Shown here piece after piece: positions 1 to 7,887 of a stretch of DNA of 17,044 nucleotides. The notes under the pieces are model-generated. The model had not been told where the DNA came from. It saw only the letters and a list, made by a program, of their open reading frames with translations, and did no database searches. The first letter of the stretch is position 1. The number at the start of each line of letters is the position of its first letter. The position numbers were made by a program, and so were the translations under genes. The DNA comes from Flavobacteriales bacterium UBA5933 (GTDB lineage Bacteria; Bacteroidota; Bacteroidia; Flavobacteriales; Weeksellaceae). The stretch lies in contig DJDD01000097.1 in NCBI GenBank assembly GCA_002430925.1, positions 1 to 17,044 of the forward strand, read 5' to 3'.

Positions 1-51
1 CAAAATGCACAACAGGTTTTAATAATGTAATTTATTATTCGTGATTTATTT

Positions 52-155
52 GCAATAGTGATTGAAGCGACATCCTTTTTATATTGGTCATTTCAACTTT
101 GCTTAATGACCAATATAAAAAGATATAGCGAAAAAGCACGTCCCGAAGGGATTGC
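52..155 (+). ncRNA. Structured intergenic RNA-like element (candidate Flavo-1 type)
   Basis: Seen: a perfect 18-bp inverted repeat (75-92 and 105-122, arm CTTTTTATATTGGTCATT) with a 12-nt loop. GATTGAAGCGACATC (60-74) lies before it and GATATAGCGA (122-131) after it. A small TCCC-GAA-GGGA hairpin follows at 141-151, and GCAAT at 52-56 can pair with ATTGC at 151-155 to close the whole unit. From memory, GATTGAA.CG.CATC / hairpin / GATATAGCG..AGC / CCCGAAGGG / GC(T/C)CC elements recur between genes in many Flavobacteriia and match what I recall of the Flavo-1 motif, whose function is unknown. The family name and strand are inference. The strand is the one on which this motif reads. It could instead be a repetitive extragenic element without an RNA role. 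Confidence 0.45.
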
Positions 156-203
156 CCAAAAAAATAAAAACAATTTTAAAAAAGTTTATAAAGCTTTATC
201 AAT

Positions 204-237
204 AAAAAATGCGTTCAACTAATTGAACGCATTTTTT
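204..237 (-). terminator. Terminator downstream of argH
   Basis: A 15-bp perfect stem, AAAAAATGCGTTCAA (204-218) with TTGAACGCATTTTTT (223-237), has a CTAA loop. Runs of six A and six T at the two ends make it rho-independent in both directions. It lies 18 bp beyond the argH stop, so it ends argH and would also stop transcription arriving from the left. Confidence 0.85.
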
Positions 238-255
238 ATTGTTATTAAAGGATTG

Positions 256-1557
256 TTATTTCAAAACTGAAGATTCAAGTTTGAATTTTTCGACTTTACT
301 TTCAATTAAATCTAATCTTAAATTATGTATACTTCCGATATGAGAAGTTACAAATTCTTTATGAGGAATATAAGTTCCGTTTTCTACTGATAAGCCAACT
401 TCTTTATATGCATCTCTAAATGGAGTTCCGTTTTTGATAGCATCATTAATATTTTCTACCGTATAAATAGGGTTATATTTTTCTTGTTCGATATAATCAT
501 TTTTGATTTGAAGTTGAGGAATAGCAAATGTTAATATGTCAATAATATTATCAAATTGCATCATAGGTTCAAATAAAATTTCTTTTAGAATCTGAAAATC
601 TCTATGGTAACCACTTGGTAAATTGTTTATGGTTAGCATAATATCATTTGGTAAAGCTTGTATACGGTTGCAATGAGCTCTTGTTAATTCAAAAACATCA
701 GGATTCTTTTTATGAGGCATAATAGATGATCCTGTTGTCATTTCGTTTGGTAGCTTAACAAATCCTAAATCTTGTGAATTATAAATAACTAAATCATAAG
801 ACATTTTAGAAAGTGTACCAGCAATCATTGCTAATGCAGTTGCAACAGATTTTTCGGTTTTTCCACGTAAAATTTGTGCACTTACTGAAGAAACTAATAT
901 TTCTGAAAAGCCTAATTCTTGTGTTGTTTGTAAACGATCGATAGGGAAACTTGTTCCAAAACCAGCTCCAGAACCTAAAGGATTTTGATCGGTGATCTTG
1001 TATGCTGCTTCAAAAAAGTATAAATCATTTAATAAACTTTCTGCATAAGCAGAAAACCACAGTCCAAAACTACTAGGCATAGCAGCTTGAAAGTGAGTGT
1101 ATCCTGGTAATAAATGATTTTTAAATTCTTCTGCTTTCGCTAAGAAAATTTTGATTAATGTTAAAATTTTCTCTGTTGTTTGTTTTAAATATTCTTTTTC
1201 AAATAATTGTATTGCTACAAGAACTTGATCATTTCGTGACCTTGCAACATGTATTTTTTTTCCAGCATCTCCAGTTTTTTCAATTAGATATGCTTCTATT
1301 TTTGAATGAATATCTTCATAATTATCGTCAATATTAAAATCATTTTCTTCAATTAATTCTAATATTTCATCTAACGCAACTTGTAAATCTTCGTTTTCTT
1401 TGTTGGTTATTAAACCTGTTTTAGCAAGCATATTAGCTTGTGCTTTAGATGCTAATGCGTCATATTTAGCAAGATGAGCATCTAATTCTCTGTCTTTACC
1501 AACAGTAAATTTTTCTATTTTATCATTAATGGTAAAACCTTTATCCCAGAGTTTCAT
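256..1557 (-). CDS. argH: Argininosuccinate lyase
   Basis: This cytoplasmic enzyme of the fumarase/aspartase superfamily splits argininosuccinate into arginine and fumarate, the last step of arginine synthesis. The 433-aa product shows SRNDQV (about 107-112), GYTHFQ with the family's catalytic histidine (about 152-157), and the superfamily signature GSSIMPHKKNPD (about 276-287), whose serine loop supplies the catalytic base. Length fits bacteroidotal ArgH, slightly shorter than the E. coli enzyme. The start chosen is ATG at 1555-1557, giving MKLWDKGF, the usual N-terminus. The frame stays open to a TTG at 1576-1578, but that triplet lies inside a -7 promoter box and cannot be the start. The gene is divergent from acnB, ends at a strong terminator, and no other arginine gene is visible, so it is probably transcribed alone here. 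Confidence 0.97.
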   Translation of the reverse strand: MKLWDKGFTINDKIEKFTVGKDRELDAHLAKYDALASKAQANMLAKTGLITNKENEDLQVALDEILELIEENDFNIDDNYEDIHSKIEAYLIEKTGDAGKKIHVARSRNDQVLVAIQLFEKEYLKQTTEKILTLIKIFLAKAEEFKNHLLPGYTHFQAAMPSSFGLWFSAYAESLLNDLYFFEAAYKITDQNPLGSGAGFGTSFPIDRLQTTQELGFSEILVSSVSAQILRGKTEKSVATALAMIAGTLSKMSYDLVIYNSQDLGFVKLPNEMTTGSSIMPHKKNPDVFELTRAHCNRIQALPNDIMLTINNLPSGYHRDFQILKEILFEPMMQFDNIIDILTFAIPQLQIKNDYIEQEKYNPIYTVENINDAIKNGTPFRDAYKEVGLSVENGTYIPHKEFVTSHIGSIHNLRLDLIESKVEKFKLESSVLK

Positions 1558-1575
1558 ATTTTTTCTATTAAGGCG

Positions 1576-1583
1576 CAAAGTTA
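1576..1583 (-). promoter_or_regulatory. argH -7 promoter box (TAACTTTG)
   Basis: An exact match to the Bacteroidota sigma-A -7 consensus TAnnTTTG on the minus strand, 18 bp before the argH ATG. Transcription would start near 1570, leaving a leader of only about 12 nt. No clear TTTG -33 element is visible at the usual spacing. Confidence 0.6.
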
Positions 1584-1648
1584 ATAAAAAATGAATATTA
1601 TTTCATAAAAATAGTATAATTATAACTTATTTTTAATAATTATACGGT

Positions 1649-1668
1649 ATTGATTATTTTTAATCAAT
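1649..1668. repeat. Perfect inverted repeat in argH/acnB spacer
   Basis: ATTGATTA (1649-1656) and TAATCAAT (1661-1668) are separated by TTTT. In such A+T-rich DNA an 8-bp palindrome can occur by chance. It lies about 65 bp upstream of the argH -7 box, so an operator role is possible but not shown. Confidence 0.3.
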
Positions 1669-1932
1669 TTGCTTGAATCTTTAGAAGGTTTTTATTAATT
1701 ATTTTAATTGATTGAAATATGTTTATAAAATTCTCAAAATAATTCAATTTAACAAAAAAAATAATAAAAAATTATCAACTTGATACTTCTTAGGTCTTTT
1801 CATTTTTAAGTTATGTTTTTTACGTCTAAATCATTGTTAAAGTGAAATATAGACTTTCTTTATAATTATTCTAAATTATTAAACGATAATTAAAATATAT
1901 GAGTGTTTAATGAAAAATCACTATTATAAACG

Positions 1933-1940
1933 TATTTTTG
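1933..1940 (+). promoter_or_regulatory. Candidate acnB -7 box (TATTTTTG)
   Basis: An exact TAnnTTTG match on the plus strand and the only one I noticed in the 150 bp before acnB. If used, the acnB mRNA would carry an untranslated leader of about 145 nt that includes both nearby stem-loops. No good TTTG is seen at the -33 position; a TTTA lies about 23 bp upstream. Confidence 0.4.
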
Positions 1941-1967
1941 TAGTCAAACTTATAATAATTAAAGAAC

Positions 1968-1988
1968 GACCGATTATATCGATTGGTC
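1968..1988 (+). promoter_or_regulatory. Stem-loop in acnB leader (proximal)
   Basis: GACCGATT (1968-1975) can pair with GATTGGTC (1981-1988) over a 5-nt loop: eight pairs, two of them G-U in RNA. No T-tract follows, so it is not a terminator. As DNA it is a near-palindrome and could be an operator. Confidence 0.35.
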
Positions 1989-2024
1989 TACATAGTTGTA
2001 GATGATGTTATTATAATTTAATTA

Positions 2025-2062
2025 GGTTGTAAAAAGAGTGATTCGTTATTTTTATAGCAACC
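2025..2062 (+). promoter_or_regulatory. Stem-loop in acnB leader (distal)
   Basis: GGTTG (2025-2029) pairs with CAACC (2058-2062) and TAAAAA (2030-2035) with TTTTTA (2049-2054), leaving a three-base TAG bulge and a 13-nt loop. It ends 31 bp before the acnB ATG. The GC-rich end pairs stand out in this A+T-rich spacer. The role is unknown. Confidence 0.35.
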
Positions 2063-2093
2063 TCTATAATAAATTTAAAAAAATATAAGAATT

Positions 2094-4856
2094 ATGAGCC
2101 TTTATAAGGATTACATCAACGAAATTGAAGAGAGAAAGAGCGAAGGGCTTCATCCAAAGCCTATCGATGGTGCTGAATTACTAAGTGAAATTATTGAACA
2201 AATAAAAGATTTAGGAAATGAGCATAGAGAGAATTCTTTAAATTTGTTTATTTACAATACTTTACCAGGTACAACTAGTGCTGCTGGTGTTAAAGCAAAA
2301 TTTTTAAAAGAAATTATTTTAGGTGAATCTGTAGTTGCAGAAATCACGCCTACTTTTGCTTTCGAATTATTATCACATATGAAGGGAGGACCTTCTATTG
2401 AGGTTCTTTTAGATTTAGCTTTAGGTAACGATGCTGATATAGCTAAACAAGCTGCAGAGGTTCTTAAAACTCAAGTTTTCTTGTATGATGCAGATACAGA
2501 GCGTTTAAAATTAGCTTTCAATGAAGGTAATGCTATCGCTAAAGAAATTCTTGAAAGTTATGCAAAAGCAGAATTCTTTACAGAATTACCTGCGGTTCCA
2601 GAAGAAATTAATGTTGTAACTTTTATTGCAGGTGAAGGTGATATTTCTACAGATTTATTATCTCCAGGTAATCAAGCTCACTCTCGTTCTGACCGTGAAT
2701 TACATGGTAAATGTATGATTACTCCAGAAGCTCAACAACAAATTAGAGATTTACAAGCTCAACATCCAGGAAAAAGCGTAATGTTAATCGCTGAAAAAGG
2801 AACAATGGGTGTAGGATCTTCTAGAATGTCGGGTGTTAATAACGTGGCTTTATGGACAGGTAAACAAGCAAGTCCTTATGTACCTTTTGTAAACATAGCT
2901 CCAATTGTAGCTGGTACAAATGGTATTTCTCCAATTTTCCTTACAACTGTTGATGTAACAGGAGGTATTGGTATTGACTTACAAAACTGGAAGAAAAAAG
3001 TTGACGAGAACGGAGAAGTTCTTCGTAACGAAAAAGGTGAACCAATTTTAGAAGAAGTTTATTCTGTTGAAACAGGAACTGTTCTTACAATCAATACGCA
3101 AAAGAAAAAATTATATAATGGGGATCAAGAGTTAATAGATATTTCTAAATCTCTTACTCCTCAAAAAATGGAATTCATAAAAGCTGGAGGGTCTTATGCA
3201 ATTGTATTTGGTAAAAAAATCCAAACATTTGCTGCTAAAACTTTAGGAATTGAAGCTCCTACAGTTTTTGCTCCATCTAAAGAAATTTCAATTGAAGGAC
3301 AAGGTTTAACAGCTGTTGAAAAAATATTCAATAGAAATGCTGTTGGAACTACTCCAGGAAAAGTATTACATGCAGGTTCTGACGTACGTGTAGAAGTTAA
3401 TATTGTTGGTTCTCAAGATACTACAGGACTTATGACTTCTCAAGAGTTAGAAGCAATGGCTGCTACTGTAATATCTCCAATCGTTGACGGTGCATACCAA
3501 TCAGGTTGTCACACTGCATCTGTTTGGGATAAAAAAGCACAAGCTAATATCCCTAAATTAATGAAATTCATGAATGATTTCGGACTTATTACCGCTCGTG
3601 ATCCTAAAAATGAATATCATGCAATGACTGACGTTATCCACAAAGTTCTTAATGATATTACTGTTGACGAATGGGCTATCATTATCGGTGGTGATTCACA
3701 TACAAGAATGTCTAAAGGTGTTGCTTTTGGTGCAGATTCAGGAACAGTTGCTTTAGCATTAGCTACAGGAGAAGCATCTATGCCAATTCCAGAATCAGTA
3801 AAAGTTACTTTCAAAGGAGCAATGAAAGAATACATGGATTTCCGTGATGTTGTTCATGCTACACAATCTCAAATGTTAAAACAATTTGGAGGAGAGAATG
3901 TATTCCAAGGTAGAATCATCGAGGTTCATATCGGAACTCTTCTTGCAGATCAGGCATTTACATTTACAGATTGGACTGCTGAAATGAAAGCTAAAGCATC
4001 TATTTGTATTTCTCAAGATGATACGTTAATCAAATCTTTAGAAATTGCAAAAGATCGTATCCAAATCATGATTGATAAAGGAATGGAGAATAAAAATCAA
4101 GTTCTTCATGGATTAATCAACAAAGCAAATAAAAGAATTGAAGAAATTCAATCAGGAGAAAAACCTGCTTTAGCACCAGATGCTAATGCTAAATATTATG
4201 CTGAAGTTGTTATTGATCTTGATATCATCGATCAACCAATGATTGCTGATCCAGACGTAAACAATGATGATGTTTCTAAAAGATATACACACGATACGAT
4301 TAGAGAATTATCTTTCTACGGAGGTGATAAAAAAGTAGATTTAGGATTTGTAGGATCTTGTATGGTACATAAAGATGACCTTAAAATTGTTTCTCAAATG
4401 TTGAAAAATGTAGAGAAACAACAAGGAGAGGTTAAATTTAACGCACCATTAGTAGTTGCAGCTCCAACTTATAACATCATTGATGAATTAAAAGCTGAAG
4501 GTGATTGGGATTTATTACAAAAATATTCAGGATTTGAATTCAGTGATTTATTACCAAAAAGTACTGCTCGTACAGAATATGAAAATATTATGTACTTAGA
4601 GCGTCCTGGTTGTAACCTTTGTATGGGTAACCAAGAAAAAGCTGCTAAAGGTGATACAGTTATGGCTACTTCAACTCGTCTTTTCCAAGGTCGTGTTGTA
4701 GAAGATTCTGATCGTAAAAAAGGTGAATCTTTATTAGCATCTACTCCAGTTGTTGTTCTTTCTGCTATTTTAGGAAGAATACCAAGTATTGAAGAATACA
4801 AATCAGCTGTAGAAGGTATTAATTTAACAAAATTTACTCCTATTTCAACGAAATAA
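2094..4856 (+). CDS. acnB: Aconitate hydratase B (aconitase 2 / 2-methylisocitrate dehydratase)
   Basis: A cytoplasmic [4Fe-4S] enzyme that interconverts citrate and isocitrate via cis-aconitate; members of this family can also hydrate 2-methyl-cis-aconitate. The 920-aa product has the AcnB domain order: an N-terminal HEAT-like helical region (about 1-165), then the swivel domain with GTMGVGSSRMSG, which sits at the C-terminus in AcnA-type enzymes, then the catalytic domains. GGDSHTRMSKGVAFGADSG is the substrate-site motif. Cluster ligands are Cys756 (GSCMVHKDD) and Cys840/Cys843 (PGCNLCMGNQ). It is somewhat longer than the 865-aa E. coli protein. The start MSLYKDYINEIEERK fits the family. 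By eye, codons look more biased (CGT, ATC, AAC, GGT) than in acnA, hinting at higher expression. It is followed by its own terminator. Confidence 0.97.
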   Translation: MSLYKDYINEIEERKSEGLHPKPIDGAELLSEIIEQIKDLGNEHRENSLNLFIYNTLPGTTSAAGVKAKFLKEIILGESVVAEITPTFAFELLSHMKGGPSIEVLLDLALGNDADIAKQAAEVLKTQVFLYDADTERLKLAFNEGNAIAKEILESYAKAEFFTELPAVPEEINVVTFIAGEGDISTDLLSPGNQAHSRSDRELHGKCMITPEAQQQIRDLQAQHPGKSVMLIAEKGTMGVGSSRMSGVNNVALWTGKQASPYVPFVNIAPIVAGTNGISPIFLTTVDVTGGIGIDLQNWKKKVDENGEVLRNEKGEPILEEVYSVETGTVLTINTQKKKLYNGDQELIDISKSLTPQKMEFIKAGGSYAIVFGKKIQTFAAKTLGIEAPTVFAPSKEISIEGQGLTAVEKIFNRNAVGTTPGKVLHAGSDVRVEVNIVGSQDTTGLMTSQELEAMAATVISPIVDGAYQSGCHTASVWDKKAQANIPKLMKFMNDFGLITARDPKNEYHAMTDVIHKVLNDITVDEWAIIIGGDSHTRMSKGVAFGADSGTVALALATGEASMPIPESVKVTFKGAMKEYMDFRDVVHATQSQMLKQFGGENVFQGRIIEVHIGTLLADQAFTFTDWTAEMKAKASICISQDDTLIKSLEIAKDRIQIMIDKGMENKNQVLHGLINKANKRIEEIQSGEKPALAPDANAKYYAEVVIDLDIIDQPMIADPDVNNDDVSKRYTHDTIRELSFYGGDKKVDLGFVGSCMVHKDDLKIVSQMLKNVEKQQGEVKFNAPLVVAAPTYNIIDELKAEGDWDLLQKYSGFEFSDLLPKSTARTEYENIMYLERPGCNLCMGNQEKAAKGDTVMATSTRLFQGRVVEDSDRKKGESLLASTPVVVLSAILGRIPSIEEYKSAVEGINLTKFTPISTK

Positions 4857-4878
4857 TAGGTTTAAATTAATATAACTT

Positions 4879-4914
4879 AACCGAGATAATTATTATAATT
4901 ATCTCGGTTTTTTT
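4879..4914 (+). terminator. Terminator after acnB
   Basis: A perfect 14-bp stem, AACCGAGATAATTA (4879-4892) with TAATTATCTCGGTT (4896-4909), a TTA loop, and seven T at 4908-4914. It should largely uncouple acnA from acnB transcription. In E. coli, apo-aconitase is known to bind acn mRNA UTRs, so a second role is conceivable but unsupported here. Confidence 0.9.
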
Positions 4915-5046
4915 GTTTTATAGTATTAGAAAAAAATTAGATAGAATCGTTTTAAATTATTTTTTTTGACATTCTTTAAGAAATTTCTAACATAAAAAAT
5001 CCGTAAATTGTTTATTGATAAAATTAAAATTTTAAAATACAATATT

Positions 5047-7311
5047 ATGGCATTTGATATAGAAATGATAAAAGGTGTTTATAATAGAATGAAAGAGCGT
5101 GTAGACGCAGCAAAATCTATTGTGAAAAGACCATTAACTTATTCGGAAAAAATATTATACGCTCATTTATTTCAAGGTAAGCCTACGGAAGCCTATACAA
5201 GAGGCGAGTCTTATGTTGATTTTGCTCCTGATAGAGTTGCAATGCAAGACGCAACAGCGCAAATGGCATTATTACAATTTATGCAAGCTGGAAAACAAAA
5301 AACAGCAGTTCCTTCTACTGTTCATTGTGATCACTTAATACAAGCAAAAGTAGGAGCCAAAACAGATTTACAAGAAGCAATCAATAAGTCTTCAGAAGTA
5401 TTTAATTTTTTAGAATCAGTATCAAATAAATATGGAATTGGTTTTTGGAAACCAGGAGCTGGTATTATTCATCAGGTTGTTTTAGAAAATTATGCATTTC
5501 CTGGAGGAATGATGATTGGTACGGATTCTCATACACCAAATGCAGGAGGCTTAGGAATGGTAGCTATTGGTGTTGGTGGAGCTGATGCTGTAGATGTAAT
5601 GGCAGGAATGGCATGGGAGCTAAAAATGCCAAAATTAATTGGAATTAAATTAACAGGAAAACTTTCTGGTTGGGCTGCACCAAAAGATGTTATTCTAGAA
5701 GTTGCAGGTTTATTAACTGTAAAAGGCGGAACTGGTGCAATTGTAGAGTATTTTGGAGAAGGTGCAGAATCTTTATCTGCAACAGGAAAGGGAACAATTT
5801 GTAATATGGGAGCTGAAATAGGTGCTACAACTTCTATTTTTGCTTATGATGATGCTTCTGAACGATACCTTAGAGCTACAAATCGTAATGAGATAGCTGA
5901 CGAAGCGAATAAATTTAAAGAGTATTTAAGATCTGATGATGAAGTATACCAAAATCCAGAAAAATTTTACGATGAATTAATAGAAATTAATTTATCTGAA
6001 TTAGAACCTCGTTTAAATGGACCTTTTACACCAGATTTAATGACTCCTGTTTCTAAAATGAAAGAAACAGCTGCAGTGAATGGCTGGCCTACTAAAGTTG
6101 AATGGGGGTTGATAGGTTCTTGTACGAATTCATCTTATGAAGATTTATCTCGTGCAGCTTCAATTGCTCAACAAGCTATAGATAAAGGTTTAGGTACAAA
6201 AGCCTCTTTTGGGATTAACCCAGGTTCAGAAGTCGTAAGATACACTGCAAATAGAGATGGTTTGTTGAAAACATTTGAAGATTTAAATGCCGTTATTTTT
6301 ACTAATGCTTGTGGACCTTGTATTGGTCAGTGGGATAGAGAAGGAGCAGATAAGGAAGAGAAAAATACAATAGTTCATTCTTTTAATAGAAACTTTAAAA
6401 AACGAGCAGACGGAAATCCCAATACTTATGCTTTTGTAACATCTCCAGAGATGGTTGCTGCGATAGCTATATCTGGACGATTAGATTTTAATCCTCTTAA
6501 GGATAAATTAGTTAATAAAGATGGTGTTGAAGTTATGCTAGACGCTCCTAAAGGAGAAGAATTACCAACAAAAGGTTACGAATATGAGGATAACGGTTAT
6601 CAGGCTCCAGTTGAAGATGGATCTGATGTGAAAGTTATCGTGAATCCTAATTCAGAGCGATTACAATTATTAGAAAGTTTTAAACCTTGGGATGGTAAAA
6701 ATATAACAGGAATTAAACTTTTAATTAAAGCATTTGGTAAATGTACAACCGATCATATTTCCATGGCAGGTCCATGGTTACGCTATAGAGGACATTTAGA
6801 CAATATTTCTAATAATACTTTAATTGGAGCTGTAAATGCGTTTAATCAAGAGGTAAACAAAGTAAAAAATCAATTAACTGGAGAATATGGACCAGTTCCT
6901 GATACAGCTAGAGCTTACAAAGCCGCAAATGTTCCTTCTATTATTGTTGGGGATGAAAATTATGGAGAAGGTTCATCACGTGAACATGCGGCAATGCAAC
7001 CTCGCCATTTAGGAGTTGTAGCTGTTTTGGTTCGCTCTTTTGCACGTATTCATGAAACAAATTTAAAAAAGCAAGGAATGTTAGCTTTGACTTTTGCAAA
7101 TAAATCTGATTATGATAAAGTTCAAGAAGATGATACATTTAATTTTTTAGATTTGACAGAGTTTGCCCCAGGTAAACCATTATCAATAGAATTAGTACAT
7201 TCTGATGGTTCTAAAGATTTAATATTAGCTAATCATACTTATAATGATCAACAAATAGAATGGTTTAAAGCAGGATCTGCATTAAATTTAATTAAAGCAC
7301 AAGAAGCTTAA
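5047..7311 (+). CDS. acnA: Aconitate hydratase A, mitochondrial-type
   Basis: A second, structurally distinct [4Fe-4S] aconitase of the TCA cycle, in the cytoplasm. The 754-aa product matches the eukaryotic mitochondrial aconitase branch: IGTDSHTPNAGGLGM near residue 160, GSCTNSSYED with Cys359, TNACGPCIGQWDR with Cys422 and Cys425, KCTTDHISMAGPWLRYRGHL, and the C-terminal swivel-domain motif GDENYGEGSSREHAA with the substrate-binding arginine. The three cysteines fall one residue from the known ligands of pig heart aconitase (358, 421, 424). The start ATG at 5047 gives MAFDIEMIKGVYNRM; the frame stays open back to a TTG at 5008, but the extra 13 residues (MFIDKIKILKYNI) look like untranslated leader. 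It lies 190 bp after acnB, past a strong terminator, so it needs its own promoter; I see no exact TAnnTTTG box in that gap. Confidence 0.96.
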   Translation: MAFDIEMIKGVYNRMKERVDAAKSIVKRPLTYSEKILYAHLFQGKPTEAYTRGESYVDFAPDRVAMQDATAQMALLQFMQAGKQKTAVPSTVHCDHLIQAKVGAKTDLQEAINKSSEVFNFLESVSNKYGIGFWKPGAGIIHQVVLENYAFPGGMMIGTDSHTPNAGGLGMVAIGVGGADAVDVMAGMAWELKMPKLIGIKLTGKLSGWAAPKDVILEVAGLLTVKGGTGAIVEYFGEGAESLSATGKGTICNMGAEIGATTSIFAYDDASERYLRATNRNEIADEANKFKEYLRSDDEVYQNPEKFYDELIEINLSELEPRLNGPFTPDLMTPVSKMKETAAVNGWPTKVEWGLIGSCTNSSYEDLSRAASIAQQAIDKGLGTKASFGINPGSEVVRYTANRDGLLKTFEDLNAVIFTNACGPCIGQWDREGADKEEKNTIVHSFNRNFKKRADGNPNTYAFVTSPEMVAAIAISGRLDFNPLKDKLVNKDGVEVMLDAPKGEELPTKGYEYEDNGYQAPVEDGSDVKVIVNPNSERLQLLESFKPWDGKNITGIKLLIKAFGKCTTDHISMAGPWLRYRGHLDNISNNTLIGAVNAFNQEVNKVKNQLTGEYGPVPDTARAYKAANVPSIIVGDENYGEGSSREHAAMQPRHLGVVAVLVRSFARIHETNLKKQGMLALTFANKSDYDKVQEDDTFNFLDLTEFAPGKPLSIELVHSDGSKDLILANHTYNDQQIEWFKAGSALNLIKAQEA

Positions 7312-7322
7312 TCATTAAAACA

Positions 7323-7356
7323 AAAAAATCCAGTAAGTATTCTTACTGGATTTTTT
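7323..7356 (+). terminator. Terminator after acnA
   Basis: Stem AATCCAGTAAG (7327-7337) with CTTACTGGATT (7342-7352), TATT loop, extended by A/T runs to 7323 and 7356. It lies 11 bp past the acnA stop. The symmetrical A and T tracts could also stop minus-strand transcription arriving from the tRNA genes. Confidence 0.88.
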
Positions 7357-7373
7357 ATGAAATAAAATTTCAT

Positions 7374-7406
7374 AAAAAAAGCATCTAATATAATTAGATG
7401 CTTTTT
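7374..7406 (-). terminator. Terminator after the tRNA-Glu cluster
   Basis: Stem GCATCTAAT (7381-7389) with ATTAGATGC (7393-7401), ATA loop, with seven A before and five T after. On the minus strand the stem is followed by seven T. It ends 4 bp from the 3' end of the first tRNA-Glu gene, so it terminates that transcript. Confidence 0.88.
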
Positions 7407-7410
7407 GTTG

Positions 7411-7482
7411 TAGTCCCTAGGGGAATCGAACCCCTCTTTTCAGGATGAAAACCTGATGTCCTAACCGATAGACGAAGGGACC
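7411..7482 (-). tRNA. tRNA-Glu(TTC), copy 1
   Basis: Seventy-two bases that fold as a cloverleaf. The acceptor GGTCCCT pairs with AGGGACT (one G-T pair at the end), the anticodon stem TCAGG/CCTGA encloses loop TTTTCAT giving anticodon TTC, and the T arm is GAGGGGTTCGATTCCCCT. The discriminator is A and CCA is not encoded (ACAA follows). The sequence is identical to the copies at 7582 and 7928. It has its own promoter and terminator. Confidence 0.96.
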
Positions 7483-7505
7483 ACTTGTTTAAAATAATTT
7501 CGATG

Positions 7506-7536
7506 CAAAATTAATAAAATAATTTAAACTACCAAA
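7506..7536 (-). promoter_or_regulatory. Promoter of tRNA-Glu copy 1 (TTTG-N19-TAATTTTG)
   Basis: On the minus strand a TTTG -33 element (7533-7536) and an exact TAnnTTTG -7 box (7506-7513) are 19 bp apart, the classic Bacteroidota arrangement. The predicted start is near 7500, about 18 nt before the tRNA 5' end. Confidence 0.75.
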
Positions 7537-7581
7537 TATATTTTAAAAAATATTTTAATAATTATTAAAATTCAAAATTTG

Positions 7582-7653
7582 TAGTCCCTAGGGGAATCGA
7601 ACCCCTCTTTTCAGGATGAAAACCTGATGTCCTAACCGATAGACGAAGGGACC
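7582..7653 (-). tRNA. tRNA-Glu(TTC), copy 2
   Basis: Identical over all 72 bases to the copy at 7411-7482, 99 bp away. Anticodon TTC, no encoded CCA. I see no strong terminator between it and copy 1, so its transcript may run through copy 1. Upstream, AAAATTTG (7693-7700, minus strand) is one base from a -7 box, with no TTTG at the right spacing, so its promoter is uncertain. Confidence 0.96.
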
Positions 7654-7719
7654 ACTTATATTAAGAATTAATAATTCGTAATTTCTATATTTCAAATTTT
7701 GTATAATTGCTTAGAAAAG

Positions 7720-7766
7720 TCGATGTATAATTCTAATAATTTGAACCAAGTTGAATTATACAGCGA
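7720..7766. repeat. Long inverted repeat between tRNA-Glu copies 2 and 3
   Basis: The 14-base arms at 7720-7733 and 7753-7766 pair with one mismatch: TCG, mismatch, then TGTATAATTC against GAATTATACA, mismatch, CGA. The loop is 19 nt. No T-tract follows in either direction, so it is not a simple terminator. It could be a protein site, an RNA hairpin or a remnant of an inserted element. Confidence 0.5.
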
Positions 7767-7779
7767 CATTTTCATTCCC

Positions 7780-7803
7780 GATTAATCTACAAATTGATTA
7801 ATC
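7780..7803. repeat. Pair of GATTAATC palindromes
   Basis: The 8-bp self-complementary sequence GATTAATC occurs at 7780-7787 and 7796-7803, 16 bp centre to centre. The two copies are both direct repeats and able to pair as a hairpin. An operator-like arrangement is possible; chance is also plausible in A+T-rich DNA. Confidence 0.3.
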
Positions 7804-7887
7804 TTTACAAACAAAACACAAAAAACAATTTCCTTTACACAGTATTACACTGGTTGTTTAATAAAACATCAACAACTATGAATAAGG

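Larger units (their letters stand above)
1584..2093. other. Divergent argH/acnB intergenic region
   Basis: About 510 bp of very A+T-rich DNA with no convincing ORF on either strand. It holds an 8-bp inverted repeat (1649-1668), a single candidate acnB -7 box (1933-1940) and two stem-loops near acnB (1968-1988, 2025-2062). The stretch from about 1670 to 1930 shows nothing I can name. Confidence 0.7.

Noticed and set aside
1..30. Possible 3' end of a gene entering from the left (QNAQQVLIM then TAA)
   Set aside because: Nine codons are too few to tell from chance, and the other frames also stop soon.
31..222. Open frame of about 64 codons on the plus strand, including YSEKARPEGIAQKNK
   Set aside because: It lies across the perfect hairpin and the structured element and runs into the argH terminator. 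Coding looks accidental from the repeated RNA-like motif, and there is no good start codon early in the frame.
3617..4801. Minus-strand ORFs inside acnB
   Set aside because: Antisense shadows of a strongly coding gene, with no family motifs or promoter boxes.
4966..4993. TTGACA (4966-4971) upstream of acnA as a sigma-70 style -35 element
   Set aside because: Bacteroidota primary sigma factors use TTTG/TAnnTTTG instead, and no good -10 partner follows at the right spacing.
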